A stretch of DNA of 63,182 nucleotides from Rhizosphaericola sp047606825. GTDB lineage: Bacteria; Bacteroidota; Bacteroidia; Chitinophagales; Chitinophagaceae. Shown piece after piece: positions 35,048 to 43,784 of the stretch. The stretch spans positions 1 through 63,182 of the forward strand of contig JASGDY010000076.1 in assembly GCA_047606825.1 (NCBI GenBank). Reading direction: 5' to 3'. The position numbers and the translations under genes were made by a program. The notes beneath the pieces are model-generated. The model had not been told where the DNA came from. It was given only the letters and a program-made list of their open reading frames with translations, and did not search any database. The number at the start of each line of letters is the position of its first letter. Position 1 is the stretch's first letter.

Positions 35048-35950
35048 ATGTACATAAATCAACTCAAAAATACATTGCGCTTCGATAATGTACCATTGCA
35101 AACGATTTCCGTCAAGGAAAAATCGCGCAACCATGATATTTCGATATTACGGTTGGACATGCTGCATCCGCAGGTGAGCGGCAACAAATGGTTCAAACTG
35201 CAATATTACCTGGATGGTTTTTTCCGTTCGGGGAAAGGTGTTTTGGCGACGTTTGGCGGCGCATACAGCAACCATATTGCCGCGACCGCAGCAGCTTGTC
35301 AGTTGTTGGAGATTCCTTGTGTCGGCTGGATAAGAGGAGAGGAGCCAGCACAATATTCTCCGACATTGGAACGAGCCGTACACCAAGGCATGCAACTGCG
35401 TTTCGTGGAACGGACGGCATACAGAAACAAAGAAAAAATCATGTCCGAAAACCCCGACTACTATTGGATTCCTGAAGGCGGCTATGGCCATCTGGGAATG
35501 CTCGGTGCTGCCGACATCTGGAATTATGTATCCCAAAAAGAAACATATTCCCATGTGTTTTTGGCAGTTGGTAGCGGGACGACGACTGCGGGGATTCTGC
35601 ATGGTGCGACGATTGGTCAACACATCATGGGCGTAAGCGTCATGAAAAACAATTTGTCCCTAGAAAAAGAAATTGCCGCACTGGCCAGTCCATCCGAAAT
35701 GTCGCAACTACAGCTATTGCACGGTTTCCATTTCGGCGGCTATGCCCAAAAAAACGATGAACTGTTGGCATTTATGCACGATATGTGGCAACAATATAGG
35801 ATTCCTCTGGATTTCGTCTATACCGCCAAAGCGTTTTATGCGTTGATGCAGGAAGCACGTGAAGGAAATTTTTCAGAAAAAAACAAAGTCCTCTTCATCC
35901 ATACGGGCGGATTGCAGGGAAACCAGTCGCTTAGCAGAGAGGGAAAGTAG
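35048..35950 (+). CDS. PLP-dependent ACC deaminase / D-cysteine desulfhydrase family protein
   Basis: A 300-residue fold type II PLP enzyme. The PLP-binding Lys is in VSGNKWFKLQYYL, the cofactor phosphate loop is AVGSGTTTAGIL, and FGGAYSNHIAATAAAC binds the substrate carboxylate. Proteins of this type deaminate 1-aminocyclopropane-1-carboxylate or desulphurate D-cysteine; in Bacteroidetes the latter or a related D-amino-acid activity is more likely. Specificity is uncertain. Confidence 0.85.
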   Translation: MYINQLKNTLRFDNVPLQTISVKEKSRNHDISILRLDMLHPQVSGNKWFKLQYYLDGFFRSGKGVLATFGGAYSNHIAATAAACQLLEIPCVGWIRGEEPAQYSPTLERAVHQGMQLRFVERTAYRNKEKIMSENPDYYWIPEGGYGHLGMLGAADIWNYVSQKETYSHVFLAVGSGTTTAGILHGATIGQHIMGVSVMKNNLSLEKEIAALASPSEMSQLQLLHGFHFGGYAQKNDELLAFMHDMWQQYRIPLDFVYTAKAFYALMQEAREGNFSEKNKVLFIHTGGLQGNQSLSREGK

Positions 35951-36002
35951 GTAGCCACGTTGCCGACTATTCATTGACTACTGTCCACTAACGGCTAACT
36001 TT

Positions 36003-36037
36003 CGGTCTTTCCGTCCCCCGACTTTCCGTCTTCCCTA
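36003..36037. repeat. Heptad array, C/T-rich type
   Basis: Five 7-base units of the TTCCGTC type (TCCGTCC, CCCGACT, TTCCGTC and variants). The base composition differs from the A/T-rich arrays, but the 7-base period is kept. It lies about 50 bases before the gene at 36084. Confidence 0.5.
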
Positions 36038-36083
36038 AAAATCCCGTAGGTTTGCGACACAAGCTTTTATAATAGGAATAGAT

Positions 36084-36743
36084 ATGCAAAAGAAATGGTG
36101 GTGTCTGTTGGTTGTGTTTTTTTCGTCCCTGTCGTTATTGTGGGCGCAGCAAAAGCCGTTGCCCGATTTTTTCATCCATAGAGGCAACCAGAATGCGGTG
36201 GTAATCAGTTGGGTCAACAATTTCGGGGACGAATGTATCCAGCTCAACGTACAGCGGTCATATGACAGCCTGACCAATTTCAAAACCCTGTTTTCCACGC
36301 CGGCACCACAGTTGCCGACCAATGGTTACACGGACAGGAATGCCCCTCCGGGACGCGTTTTTTACCGTATATTTTATATGCTGAACAGCGGTGCCTATTT
36401 CTTCACGACGGTCAAAAAACCGGAAGACATTACGACCGCTTCCGAAGGGAACGGCAGCAATGCAGCATCCTCCATGCTCATCAATCCAGTTGTGATGGGC
36501 AATTCGATGGTTTCCAAAAACAGGACGGGCAATATCCTCGTGACACTGCGCACGCCTGATGTCTATAATTACAAAATGGTTATCTACAATCAACAAGGCA
36601 ACAAGACGTTGTACACCATTAAACGCTTTCCGGACGCTACATTGATATTGGACAAGGGTACTTTTTTGCGGAAAGGACGATACCGTTTCCAGATATGGTA
36701 CAATGGCCAGGTTAAGGAAACCGGATACATGGACGTGGATTAA
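36084..36743 (+). CDS. Secreted protein with fibronectin-III-like fold, function unknown
   Basis: A 219-residue protein with a signal peptide (MQKKWWCLLVVFF to LWAQ). The body looks like one or two beta-sandwich domains: ISWVNNFGDECIQLNVQRS with TNGYTDRNAPPGRVFYRIF resembles a fibronectin type III strand pattern. The C-terminal region (VYNYKMVIYNQQGNKTLY to GRYRFQIWYNGQ) resembles a secretion-associated carboxy-terminal beta domain but ends at once. It is not recognised further, and no operon partner is apparent. Confidence 0.7.
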   Translation: MQKKWWCLLVVFFSSLSLLWAQQKPLPDFFIHRGNQNAVVISWVNNFGDECIQLNVQRSYDSLTNFKTLFSTPAPQLPTNGYTDRNAPPGRVFYRIFYMLNSGAYFFTTVKKPEDITTASEGNGSNAASSMLINPVVMGNSMVSKNRTGNILVTLRTPDVYNYKMVIYNQQGNKTLYTIKRFPDATLILDKGTFLRKGRYRFQIWYNGQVKETGYMDVD

Positions 36744-36889
36744 AAAGCTATCAGTTATATGCCATTTGCGATGCCATCTATATTGGGATAGGCACTATAC
36801 ATTGGATATCAAGTACTTTTTACTTTCAAAAACAACTGTTTGTACGCATAATAATTGAAAAAATTAATGGCTGCAATAACCCAATTTCC

Positions 36890-36897
36890 TACCTTTG
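36890..36897 (+). promoter_or_regulatory. Promoter -7 element for ndh
   Basis: TACCTTTG matches TAnnTTTG and lies 76 bases before the ndh start codon, leaving a long leader. No -33 TTTG is apparent. Confidence 0.35.
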
Positions 36898-36973
36898 CGG
36901 TCGCTATACACAGAACAAACACGCAACCCGGACGCTTATCAGGTGTTGAGTGACGCAATAAACACAGTAAAAT

Positions 36974-38275
36974 ATGGCAAGTCAAACAGGTGCTAAAAAA
37001 GTGGTTATCATCGGTGGAGGGTTCGCCGGTGTCGCTTTGGTCAAGAAACTTTTGAAAAAGGATTTTGACGTTACGTTAATCGATGCCCACAACTATCATC
37101 AGTTCCAACCGCTTTTTTACCAGGTCGCGTCTGGTCGTTTGGCACCTTCCACGATTTCCACCGCGCTCCGCAAATTGTTTGGAGGCAACGACAATTTCCA
37201 TTTTAGGTTAGGAAAAGTTGCCAATGTCGATGTCAATACCAAAGCCGTTCTTTTGGAAAACGGTGTACAGATTGGCTATGACTACCTCGTCATCGCAACG
37301 GGCTGTACCAACAACTATTTTGGAAACGCCAATGTCGCCAAGAATTCCTACAGTATGAAAAGTACGCCACAGGCAAGCGCCCTGCGTAACAGGATTTTAC
37401 TCAACTTGGAGGAAATATACTATGCTGCCCCGGAAGACAAGGAACTGTTCGAAAACATTGTCGTCGTAGGGGCAGGTCCGACAGGCGTCGAAACGGCGGG
37501 GGCGCTTGCGGAACTGAAATGCAAAATCTTGCCGAAAGAATATCCCGACCAAGACTTTTCTAAAATCAAAATCACCATCATTGAAGGTACGCCTTTCGTG
37601 TTGGGGCCGATGAGCGAAAAAGCACGCAAATATTCCCGTAAATATCTGGAAGAATTAGGTGTCAATGTCCTGACCGAAAAGATAGTGACGGACTACGACG
37701 GACGTACCTTGTCCTTGAAAGACGGCATGACAATCAAGACCAACCTGGTCGTGTGGTCTGCCGGTGTCATCGGCAACGTGCCTAACGGTATCCCCAAAGA
37801 AGTCGTACAACGTGGTGCCCGCATCACCGTCGACGAATACCACAAAGTGACAGGTTTGGACGGCGTGTATGCCATTGGCGATATTTCGTCGATGGTGACG
37901 GATGCCAATCCACGTGGTTACGCACAATTGGGCAATGTCGCGATGAAACAAGGTGTCAACCTTGCCAACGTATTGGCGGCAGTGGAAGCGGGCAAACAAC
38001 CGAAAAAATTTGTCTACCACAGCCCGGGTACAATGGCGACAGTCGGCAAATGGAAAGCGGTCGTAGACCTGCCTTGGTTCAGTTTCGCCGGACCGTTTGC
38101 CTGGTTGACTTGGATGTTGGTGCATCTGTTCTTGGTGTACACATGGCGCAACAGACTGGTCATTTTCAACAACTGGATAATTAGCTTCTTTGCCAACGAT
38201 TCCTATCTGCGGCAGATACTGCTGCCCACCAAAGGCGATGTAGAAATGGGGGAAAAATATCCTGAACAAGAATAA
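36974..38275 (+). CDS. ndh: Type II NADH:quinone dehydrogenase
   Basis: A non-proton-pumping NADH dehydrogenase with one FAD and no iron-sulphur clusters. Of 433 residues, the FAD-binding loop VVIIGGGFAGVALVKKL is at the N-terminus and the NADH-binding loop VVVGAGPTGVETAGAL near 165. GVYAIGDISSM near 300 is the second FAD contact. A hydrophobic C-terminal segment (about 375-400) would anchor it to the inner face of the membrane. The complex I operon lies 4 kb downstream, so two alternative NADH entry points are encoded close together. Confidence 0.93.
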   Translation: MASQTGAKKVVIIGGGFAGVALVKKLLKKDFDVTLIDAHNYHQFQPLFYQVASGRLAPSTISTALRKLFGGNDNFHFRLGKVANVDVNTKAVLLENGVQIGYDYLVIATGCTNNYFGNANVAKNSYSMKSTPQASALRNRILLNLEEIYYAAPEDKELFENIVVVGAGPTGVETAGALAELKCKILPKEYPDQDFSKIKITIIEGTPFVLGPMSEKARKYSRKYLEELGVNVLTEKIVTDYDGRTLSLKDGMTIKTNLVVWSAGVIGNVPNGIPKEVVQRGARITVDEYHKVTGLDGVYAIGDISSMVTDANPRGYAQLGNVAMKQGVNLANVLAAVEAGKQPKKFVYHSPGTMATVGKWKAVVDLPWFSFAGPFAWLTWMLVHLFLVYTWRNRLVIFNNWIISFFANDSYLRQILLPTKGDVEMGEKYPEQE

Positions 38276-38318
38276 AATCAATTTGATGGTTTGGTAATCA
38301 GAGATAATGTTTTGAAAG

Positions 38319-38350
38319 AAAGAGGCCGCAACAATTGCGGCCTCTTTTGT
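38319..38350 (+). terminator. Terminator after ndh
   Basis: AAAGAGGCCGCA and TGCGGCCTCTTT form a perfect 12-bp stem around a 5-base loop, and the T-run extends beyond the stem. Confidence 0.85.
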
Positions 38351-38484
38351 GCCATAGATAATTGTAAGGTTTTTTATAGCCCTATTCTGTCTTTGCTCCG
38401 TTGCGTGTTTGAGTGAAATGTCTTCGGTTTTCAAATCTTCAAATTTTCAAATCATCAAGAAATCCGTAAGTTTGAAACCATAGT

Positions 38485-41400
38485 ATGGAACAGCAATTTG
38501 ATGTAATGCAGGCGCAGCTCCGGGGCAGCAACCTGATAGAGGCAAGTGCCGGGACGGGCAAAACTTTTTCGATTGCCGTATTGGTGCTGCGCTTGCTTTT
38601 GCGGCGATATGGCGACGAAGAAAAAGATGCTGTGTCTGTCAACCAGATATTGATGGTAACGTTTACCACGGCTGCCGTTGCCGAATTGGAAAGCCGTATC
38701 CGAAAATACGTCTATCTCGCGGCGCAATACGCCTCGGCAAATGCAAATGACAAAGAAGAAATACGGGAAGAACTCCCAATGATTGCTGCGATTGTGGACA
38801 AGGCGATGGCCTATGCCAATCAGAGCAATAGGGTAGGAGAGGTGCAACAAACACTCAAAGACAACCTGTTGTTGCTCGACGAATCCAACGTGATGACCAT
38901 ACACAGTTTCTGCCAGTCCACTCTCAATGAATTTGCGATGGAGACCAACCAGTTGTTTGGCGTGGAATTGTTTACGGAATCGGACAAACTGATAGAAACG
39001 GAACTGAACAGGTTTTGGCGGAAACATATTACGACTCTGGACATGGACATCATCCGGACGCTTGACCTGGAAAAGAAAAGAACCGAGTTGAGAGAGCTTG
39101 TCACGGCACATCTTGGCGGCAAGCATTATGCTTTTTATGAAACGGAAAAAGATTATAGTCTCACCAATCTCAATGAACATTGGCACGCCATATTAACGTT
39201 GTTGGAATTGGAAAAAGAAATGGCATTTAAAGAAATAGAAAGTCTTTTCTATGCGTTGCCTATTGCTGATAGTATTAATGCTTCTGGCGCAGTTAAAAAA
39301 TCCAAGGAGAAATATTTAACTGTATTGGACAATCTATCGGCATTTATTGAAGTATATAGTGACGACGGTTCAAAAGTTAAAGATGCATTGCCTGAAGAAT
39401 TAAAAACATTGATTGATGATTTTATAGCCAAATATGGCAATATAGAATCCTATTCCCAACGCTTGTTTTTTAAGGAGGTGAACTGTCTTGCGATACAGGA
39501 AATAACCAATGGTTACAGGCAGTTCCTTTCTGCCAACAACTTTGTGACGTATGACGACTTGATTGGCAAATTGCATAAAGCGGTATCAAATGAAAATCCT
39601 TATGCTCCCCACCTCAAACAAAAACTCAACGAAAAATACAAAGCGGTGTTCGTTGACGAGTTTCAGGACACGGATAGGCAACAGTACGACATTTTCTTTG
39701 AAACCTTTGCCCAGCAAGGTATTCTGTTTTTAATCGGCGACCCCAAACAGAGTATTTACGGTTGGCGGAAAGCCGATATGCAGACTTATTTCAAGGCACG
39801 TGAAAGTGTGGATACAGTTTATCAGATGAACATCAACTATCGTTCTTCCAAAACAGCGATAGTCGAAATGAACCGTTTTTTTAAACCGTCAGAGGATTTT
39901 GATACATTTTATTTTCAGGATAAAAAAGAACGTATCGACTATATCAAAGTCGCTGCTCCGGAAGATTCGACAAAAGGTTGTTTTACTTATGCACAGGAGC
40001 CATGCAGTGGAATGAAATTGTATGAAGCTACCAACAAGTCCATACTTCCTGATGCCGTTGCAGCATTGACATTACAACTGTTGTCGGATAAAAATTATCG
40101 GCTGAAAGACAGGGAAATCAGCCCTGCGGACATTGGAATTCTTGTCCGAACCAATGCACAGGCAATGCAGATAAAAACGGCATTGTCCGCAAAAAACATT
40201 CCGTCCGTGGTTGTCAACGAAGACAAAGTGCTGCAGTCCGAAGAAGCGTATGCGATGCTCTATTTGTTGCAGGCAGTTGATAGGCCGTCGCTATCCAAAA
40301 TCAATCGTTTTTTAATGTCCAGACTGCTTGGTTACGGCTATCAGCAATTGTTGTTGGTTGACGACAACAAAGTGTTGGACTGTTTTCAGGAATTGCACGC
40401 GACATGGACGGCAAACGGCACTTACCCGATGCTATTCCAGTTTGCCAATATGTTTACGCTGGAAGAAAAATGGACGGAAAAAACGGACGGCGAACGCGTG
40501 TTGACCAACTTTTTCCATATAACGGAACTCTTGCACCGGATGGAGAAAAGAAACAATTTCTCGCCTGAGGAATTAATCGTGTGGTTGCGGCGGAGTATCG
40601 ATGGGCAGGAACGCGTCGGCGACGAATACGAACTGCGCATGGAAAGCGACGACAATGCTGTAAAGATTGTCACGATACACAAATCCAAAGGTTTAGAATA
40701 CAATATCGTGCTTGCGCCTTATCTCGATTTGGATGTTTCAATGAACAAAAAAAACTATCTACAATTCTACGATAGTTCTAAAGAAGAATATGTCACCAAA
40801 GACACATTATTGTTGTCCCCGAACGAAAAACGCGACTATCGAATAGAGCAGGAACGCGAAAACCGCCGCTTGATATACGTGGCAATCACAAGGGCAGCGT
40901 ACCAGTTCTGCGTGTTCCACTCCAAAAGGGAAAAAGAATCCAGCATCGCGCCTTTTTACCGTGCGATAGGTGCGGATGAAGTGGAAGATATCGACAATAT
41001 ATTTTCGGAAGAATACAGCACTTATCGACCTGCAATACCGTCTCGAAACAACTATATATTGGAAGCAAAGAACTTTCAGTTAAAAGAAACGGACTGGCAC
41101 AAGCTAAGTTTTACAGGTCTTTCCTTTCATGGGGAAACGACTATAAAACAACGAGCAACGCAATTTGAAAATGATTATGATGCCTTTGTGTTTAATCAAC
41201 TGCGGTTCGGTGCGGCGAGCGGCAATATGCTCCATAGTTTGCTCGAAAACATTGATTTCACGACGGATGAGCGACATGGCAAGGTCGTTTCAGATATCTT
41301 AAAAAAATACATTCCCAATGCCGCTGAAATTGTTGCCCCCAACATTCAGCAATTATTAAAACACGTGCTGAATGTTCCGATACAAGTTGGAGACACGTCT

Positions 41401-41910
41401 TTACAATTAAACCAAATTCCAAGCTATAAAAGACTGTCCGAACTGGAATTTGATTTTCCGATACACGGTTTTGATTATAAAAAATTGTCCTACATCTTAA
41501 AAGAGGATTATCCAGTACAGACGCGGAGTTTTGATAGTACTGCCGTACAGGGTCTAATGAATGGCAAGGTGGATTTATTGTTTGAACATGACGGGAAATA
41601 TTTTATATTGGACTGGAAATCCAACTATCTTGGTTTTCAGTTGCAGGACTATAACAAAGACGGTGTGTTGAATGCCATGAATGAAAACAACTACCATCTG
41701 CAATATCTATTGTATATCGTTGCCGTCAAGAAATTTCTGGAATCGCGTCTGTCTTATTTCAATTACGAGAAACAGTTCGGCGGTGTTGTCTATCTTTTCC
41801 TGCGCGGTGTGCGGGAAGACAGCGATACAGGGATTTTTACGGCCAAACCGCCATATAAGACGATTGCGATGTTGGAGCGGCTGCTGCATAAGGCTAATGT
41901 CGAAAGTTAA
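38485..41910 (+). CDS. recB: RecB-like helicase-nuclease (exodeoxyribonuclease V beta subunit)
   Basis: A superfamily 1 helicase with a C-terminal nuclease domain, 1141 residues. Walker A is ASAGTGKT at 20-27, motif II is FVDEFQDTD near 390, motif III is GDPKQSIYGWRKAD near 417, and motifs V-VI include VTIHKSKGLEYNIV and the RRLIYVAITRA segment. The nuclease signature GKVDLLF...FILDWKSN lies near 1026-1048. It would process double-strand breaks and degrade foreign linear DNA. Neither recC, recD nor addB is next to it, so its partner must be elsewhere. The middle section (about 39200-39450) is visibly more AT-rich than the rest. Confidence 0.88.
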   Translation: MEQQFDVMQAQLRGSNLIEASAGTGKTFSIAVLVLRLLLRRYGDEEKDAVSVNQILMVTFTTAAVAELESRIRKYVYLAAQYASANANDKEEIREELPMIAAIVDKAMAYANQSNRVGEVQQTLKDNLLLLDESNVMTIHSFCQSTLNEFAMETNQLFGVELFTESDKLIETELNRFWRKHITTLDMDIIRTLDLEKKRTELRELVTAHLGGKHYAFYETEKDYSLTNLNEHWHAILTLLELEKEMAFKEIESLFYALPIADSINASGAVKKSKEKYLTVLDNLSAFIEVYSDDGSKVKDALPEELKTLIDDFIAKYGNIESYSQRLFFKEVNCLAIQEITNGYRQFLSANNFVTYDDLIGKLHKAVSNENPYAPHLKQKLNEKYKAVFVDEFQDTDRQQYDIFFETFAQQGILFLIGDPKQSIYGWRKADMQTYFKARESVDTVYQMNINYRSSKTAIVEMNRFFKPSEDFDTFYFQDKKERIDYIKVAAPEDSTKGCFTYAQEPCSGMKLYEATNKSILPDAVAALTLQLLSDKNYRLKDREISPADIGILVRTNAQAMQIKTALSAKNIPSVVVNEDKVLQSEEAYAMLYLLQAVDRPSLSKINRFLMSRLLGYGYQQLLLVDDNKVLDCFQELHATWTANGTYPMLFQFANMFTLEEKWTEKTDGERVLTNFFHITELLHRMEKRNNFSPEELIVWLRRSIDGQERVGDEYELRMESDDNAVKIVTIHKSKGLEYNIVLAPYLDLDVSMNKKNYLQFYDSSKEEYVTKDTLLLSPNEKRDYRIEQERENRRLIYVAITRAAYQFCVFHSKREKESSIAPFYRAIGADEVEDIDNIFSEEYSTYRPAIPSRNNYILEAKNFQLKETDWHKLSFTGLSFHGETTIKQRATQFENDYDAFVFNQLRFGAASGNMLHSLLENIDFTTDERHGKVVSDILKKYIPNAAEIVAPNIQQLLKHVLNVPIQVGDTSLQLNQIPSYKRLSELEFDFPIHGFDYKKLSYILKEDYPVQTRSFDSTAVQGLMNGKVDLLFEHDGKYFILDWKSNYLGFQLQDYNKDGVLNAMNENNYHLQYLLYIVAVKKFLESRLSYFNYEKQFGGVVYLFLRGVREDSDTGIFTAKPPYKTIAMLERLLHKANVES

Positions 41911-41949
41911 AACTAAAAATCCGGGGGCGACCCCTTCGCTGTCGCAAGT

Positions 41950-41992
41950 TTAGCGGGGACGAAAAACCCTTTGTCGCTTTTTTTGTGTATCC
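41950..41992 (+). terminator. Possible terminator after recB
   Basis: An imperfect stem (AGCG plus GGGAC against GTCGCT) is followed by a seven-base T-run. It is weaker than the other terminators in the window. Confidence 0.4.
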
Positions 41993-42002
41993 AACATTGT
42001 TA

Positions 42003-42024
42003 TTTTTACCTTTTTACTTTTGAC
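42003..42024 (+). repeat. Heptad array before nuoA
   Basis: TTTTTAC, an extra C, TTTTTAC and TTTTGAC directly precede the nuoA promoter element. Confidence 0.65.
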
Positions 42025-42033
42025 TTAATATCG

Positions 42034-42041
42034 TAGGTTTG
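42034..42041 (+). promoter_or_regulatory. Promoter -7 element for the nuo operon
   Basis: TAGGTTTG matches TAnnTTTG exactly and ends 19 bases before the nuoA start codon. A TTTT inside the heptad array is at about the right distance for the -33 box, so the repeat may supply it. Confidence 0.55.
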
Positions 42042-42060
42042 TCGGTACAAACGATTCCGT

Positions 42061-42465
42061 ATGAACACATTGACCACTCTTTTGGACACGACGCCGATAG
42101 GCAGCACCTCGTCGGGATATTTGCCTATTATAATGCAGATTCTGTTTGCCGCAGGATTTGTCGGCAGTACTTTGCTTATTTCCAATTTCCTAGGACCTAA
42201 ACGACGCAGCAAGAAAAAGCTAGAACCTTTTGCGAGCGGCATTGCCAGCCACGGCGACGCGCGGCAACCGTTGGCAATTAAATATTTTCTTGTTGCGATA
42301 CTTTTTGTGCTGTTTGACGTGGAAGTCATTTTCTTTTACCCTTATGCCGTCAATTTCAGGTGGTTGGGCTGGTCGGGTTTTAGGGAAATATTGTTGTTTG
42401 TCGCGTTGTTCCTAGTCGGGTTTTTCTATATTGTCAAAAAGAAAGCGTTGATTTGGGAAGAGTAA
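42061..42465 (+). CDS. nuoA: NADH-quinone oxidoreductase subunit A
   Basis: Membrane subunit of complex I, 134 residues with three transmembrane helices. The typical loop reads KLEPFASGIASHGDARQ and the second helix carries the conserved acidic pair in ILFVLFDVEVIFFYPYAV. It is the first gene of a fourteen-gene nuo operon; nuoB follows after 126 bases with its own possible promoter element. Confidence 0.95.
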   Translation: MNTLTTLLDTTPIGSTSSGYLPIIMQILFAAGFVGSTLLISNFLGPKRRSKKKLEPFASGIASHGDARQPLAIKYFLVAILFVLFDVEVIFFYPYAVNFRWLGWSGFREILLFVALFLVGFFYIVKKKALIWEE

Positions 42466-42506
42466 GATTTTAACAGACAATATTTCTTTTTTTTACGATA
42501 GGTTGC

Positions 42507-42514
42507 TATATTTG
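42507..42514 (+). promoter_or_regulatory. Possible internal promoter before nuoB
   Basis: TATATTTG matches TAnnTTTG exactly, with a T-rich tract about 20 bases upstream, in the 126-base gap between nuoA and nuoB. Confidence 0.4.
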
Positions 42515-42591
42515 TTAGGAAGATACTTAGTTTTCAATAGTAAAAGGGCATCGAGACGCCACGACTTAAACACGTTAAAAACGATTTTGCT

Positions 42592-43182
42592 ATGTCGCGC
42601 CCAGTAAAGTTTAACATACACCCCAAAGAGGCAGACATCCATGACAATGTCGCACTTTACAACGACCCCGAAGGTGTTGGAGGAGACGGTTATTTTGCCA
42701 CGTCCCTGGAAAAAGTCATTACGATGGGGCGGCAATATTCCATCTGGCCGTTACCGTTTGCCACTTCCTGTTGCGGCATAGAATTCATGGCGACGATGGC
42801 GGCGAGCTACGACCTTGCGCGCTTCGGTGCGGAACGCATGGCTTTCACGCCGCGCCAATGCGATTTGCTGATGGTCATGGGGACGATTTCCAAAAAAATG
42901 GGGCCGGTATTGCGGCAGGTGTACCTGCAAATGTCCGAACCGCGCTGGGTGTTGTCTGTCGGTGCGTGTGCTTGTTCGGGTGGCATATTCGACACGTATT
43001 CCGTATTGCAGGGCATCGACCAGATTATCCCCGTGGACGTATATGTGCCGGGCTGCCCACCCCGCCCCGAAGCGATTATCGACGGTTTCATGCGTATCCA
43101 GGACTTGGTCGGAAAGGAAAGCCTACGTCGGCGCAACAGTCCGGAATACAAGGAACTGTTGGCAAGCTATGGGATTGAATAG
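42592..43182 (+). CDS. nuoB: NADH-quinone oxidoreductase subunit B
   Basis: Holds iron-sulphur cluster N2, the last electron carrier before quinone. Cluster ligands are visible as the paired Cys in FATSCCGIEFMA, then VGACACSGG and VPGCPPRPEAI. The 196 residues are normal for the family. nuoC follows after a 69-base gap built almost entirely of heptad repeats. Confidence 0.97.
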   Translation: MSRPVKFNIHPKEADIHDNVALYNDPEGVGGDGYFATSLEKVITMGRQYSIWPLPFATSCCGIEFMATMAASYDLARFGAERMAFTPRQCDLLMVMGTISKKMGPVLRQVYLQMSEPRWVLSVGACACSGGIFDTYSVLQGIDQIIPVDVYVPGCPPRPEAIIDGFMRIQDLVGKESLRRRNSPEYKELLASYGIE

Positions 43183-43249
43183 TTAATAGTTGAAAGTGTT
43201 TTGAGCCTGTAACGTGCAACTTGAAAACTTATAACCTGAAACCTCACAA
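43183..43249 (+). repeat. Heptad array filling the nuoB-nuoC gap
   Basis: The whole intergenic segment can be read in 7-base steps: after the stop come TAGTTAA- and TAGTTGA-like units, and before nuoC come AACTTGA- and AACCTGA-like units. It is the longest such array in the window. Confidence 0.6.
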
Positions 43250-43251
43250 CG

Positions 43252-43749
43252 ATGGACAACGCAGCGATACAACAAAAACTGGAAGAAAAATTCGGCGACC
43301 AGGTTTCAGGGTTTACCGAACCTTACGGTATGCTCACGTTTGAAACGCCCAAAAACAACAACATCAAAATGTTGCAGTTTTTGTATGACGACCCTGTGTT
43401 GCGGTTTCGTTTTTTGACGGACTTGACCGTGGTGCATTACCCCGAAAACAAAGGGCGCGAACTGGCGGTGGTCTACCATCTACATAACTTGGTCGATAAT
43501 GTGCGCATCCGTTTCAAGGTGTTCACCGACATCAACCAGCCGGACGTTTTCACGGCGAGTGCGCTGTATGCCTGTGCCAATTGGCTGGAACGGGAAGCTT
43601 ATGATTTTTTTGGGGTTAATTTTATTGGGCATCCCGATTTGCGGCGCATTGTAAACGTGGAAGAGATGGAATATTTTCCTTTAAGAAAAGAATTTCCGTT
43701 GGAAGACCAGACGCGTATCGACAAGGACGATGCGATGTTTGGACGATGA
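43252..43749 (+). CDS. nuoC: NADH-quinone oxidoreductase subunit C
   Basis: A peripheral-arm subunit (30-kDa type) that helps connect the module to quinone. Of 165 residues, the family segment is YHLHNLVDNVRIRFKV followed by ANWLEREAYDFFGVNFIGHPDLRR. It is a separate gene rather than fused to nuoD as in E. coli. nuoD follows after 35 bases. Confidence 0.95.
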   Translation: MDNAAIQQKLEEKFGDQVSGFTEPYGMLTFETPKNNNIKMLQFLYDDPVLRFRFLTDLTVVHYPENKGRELAVVYHLHNLVDNVRIRFKVFTDINQPDVFTASALYACANWLEREAYDFFGVNFIGHPDLRRIVNVEEMEYFPLRKEFPLEDQTRIDKDDAMFGR

Positions 43750-43784
43750 CGATTAGGAACGGACGATTTTAAACGTATTAGCCA

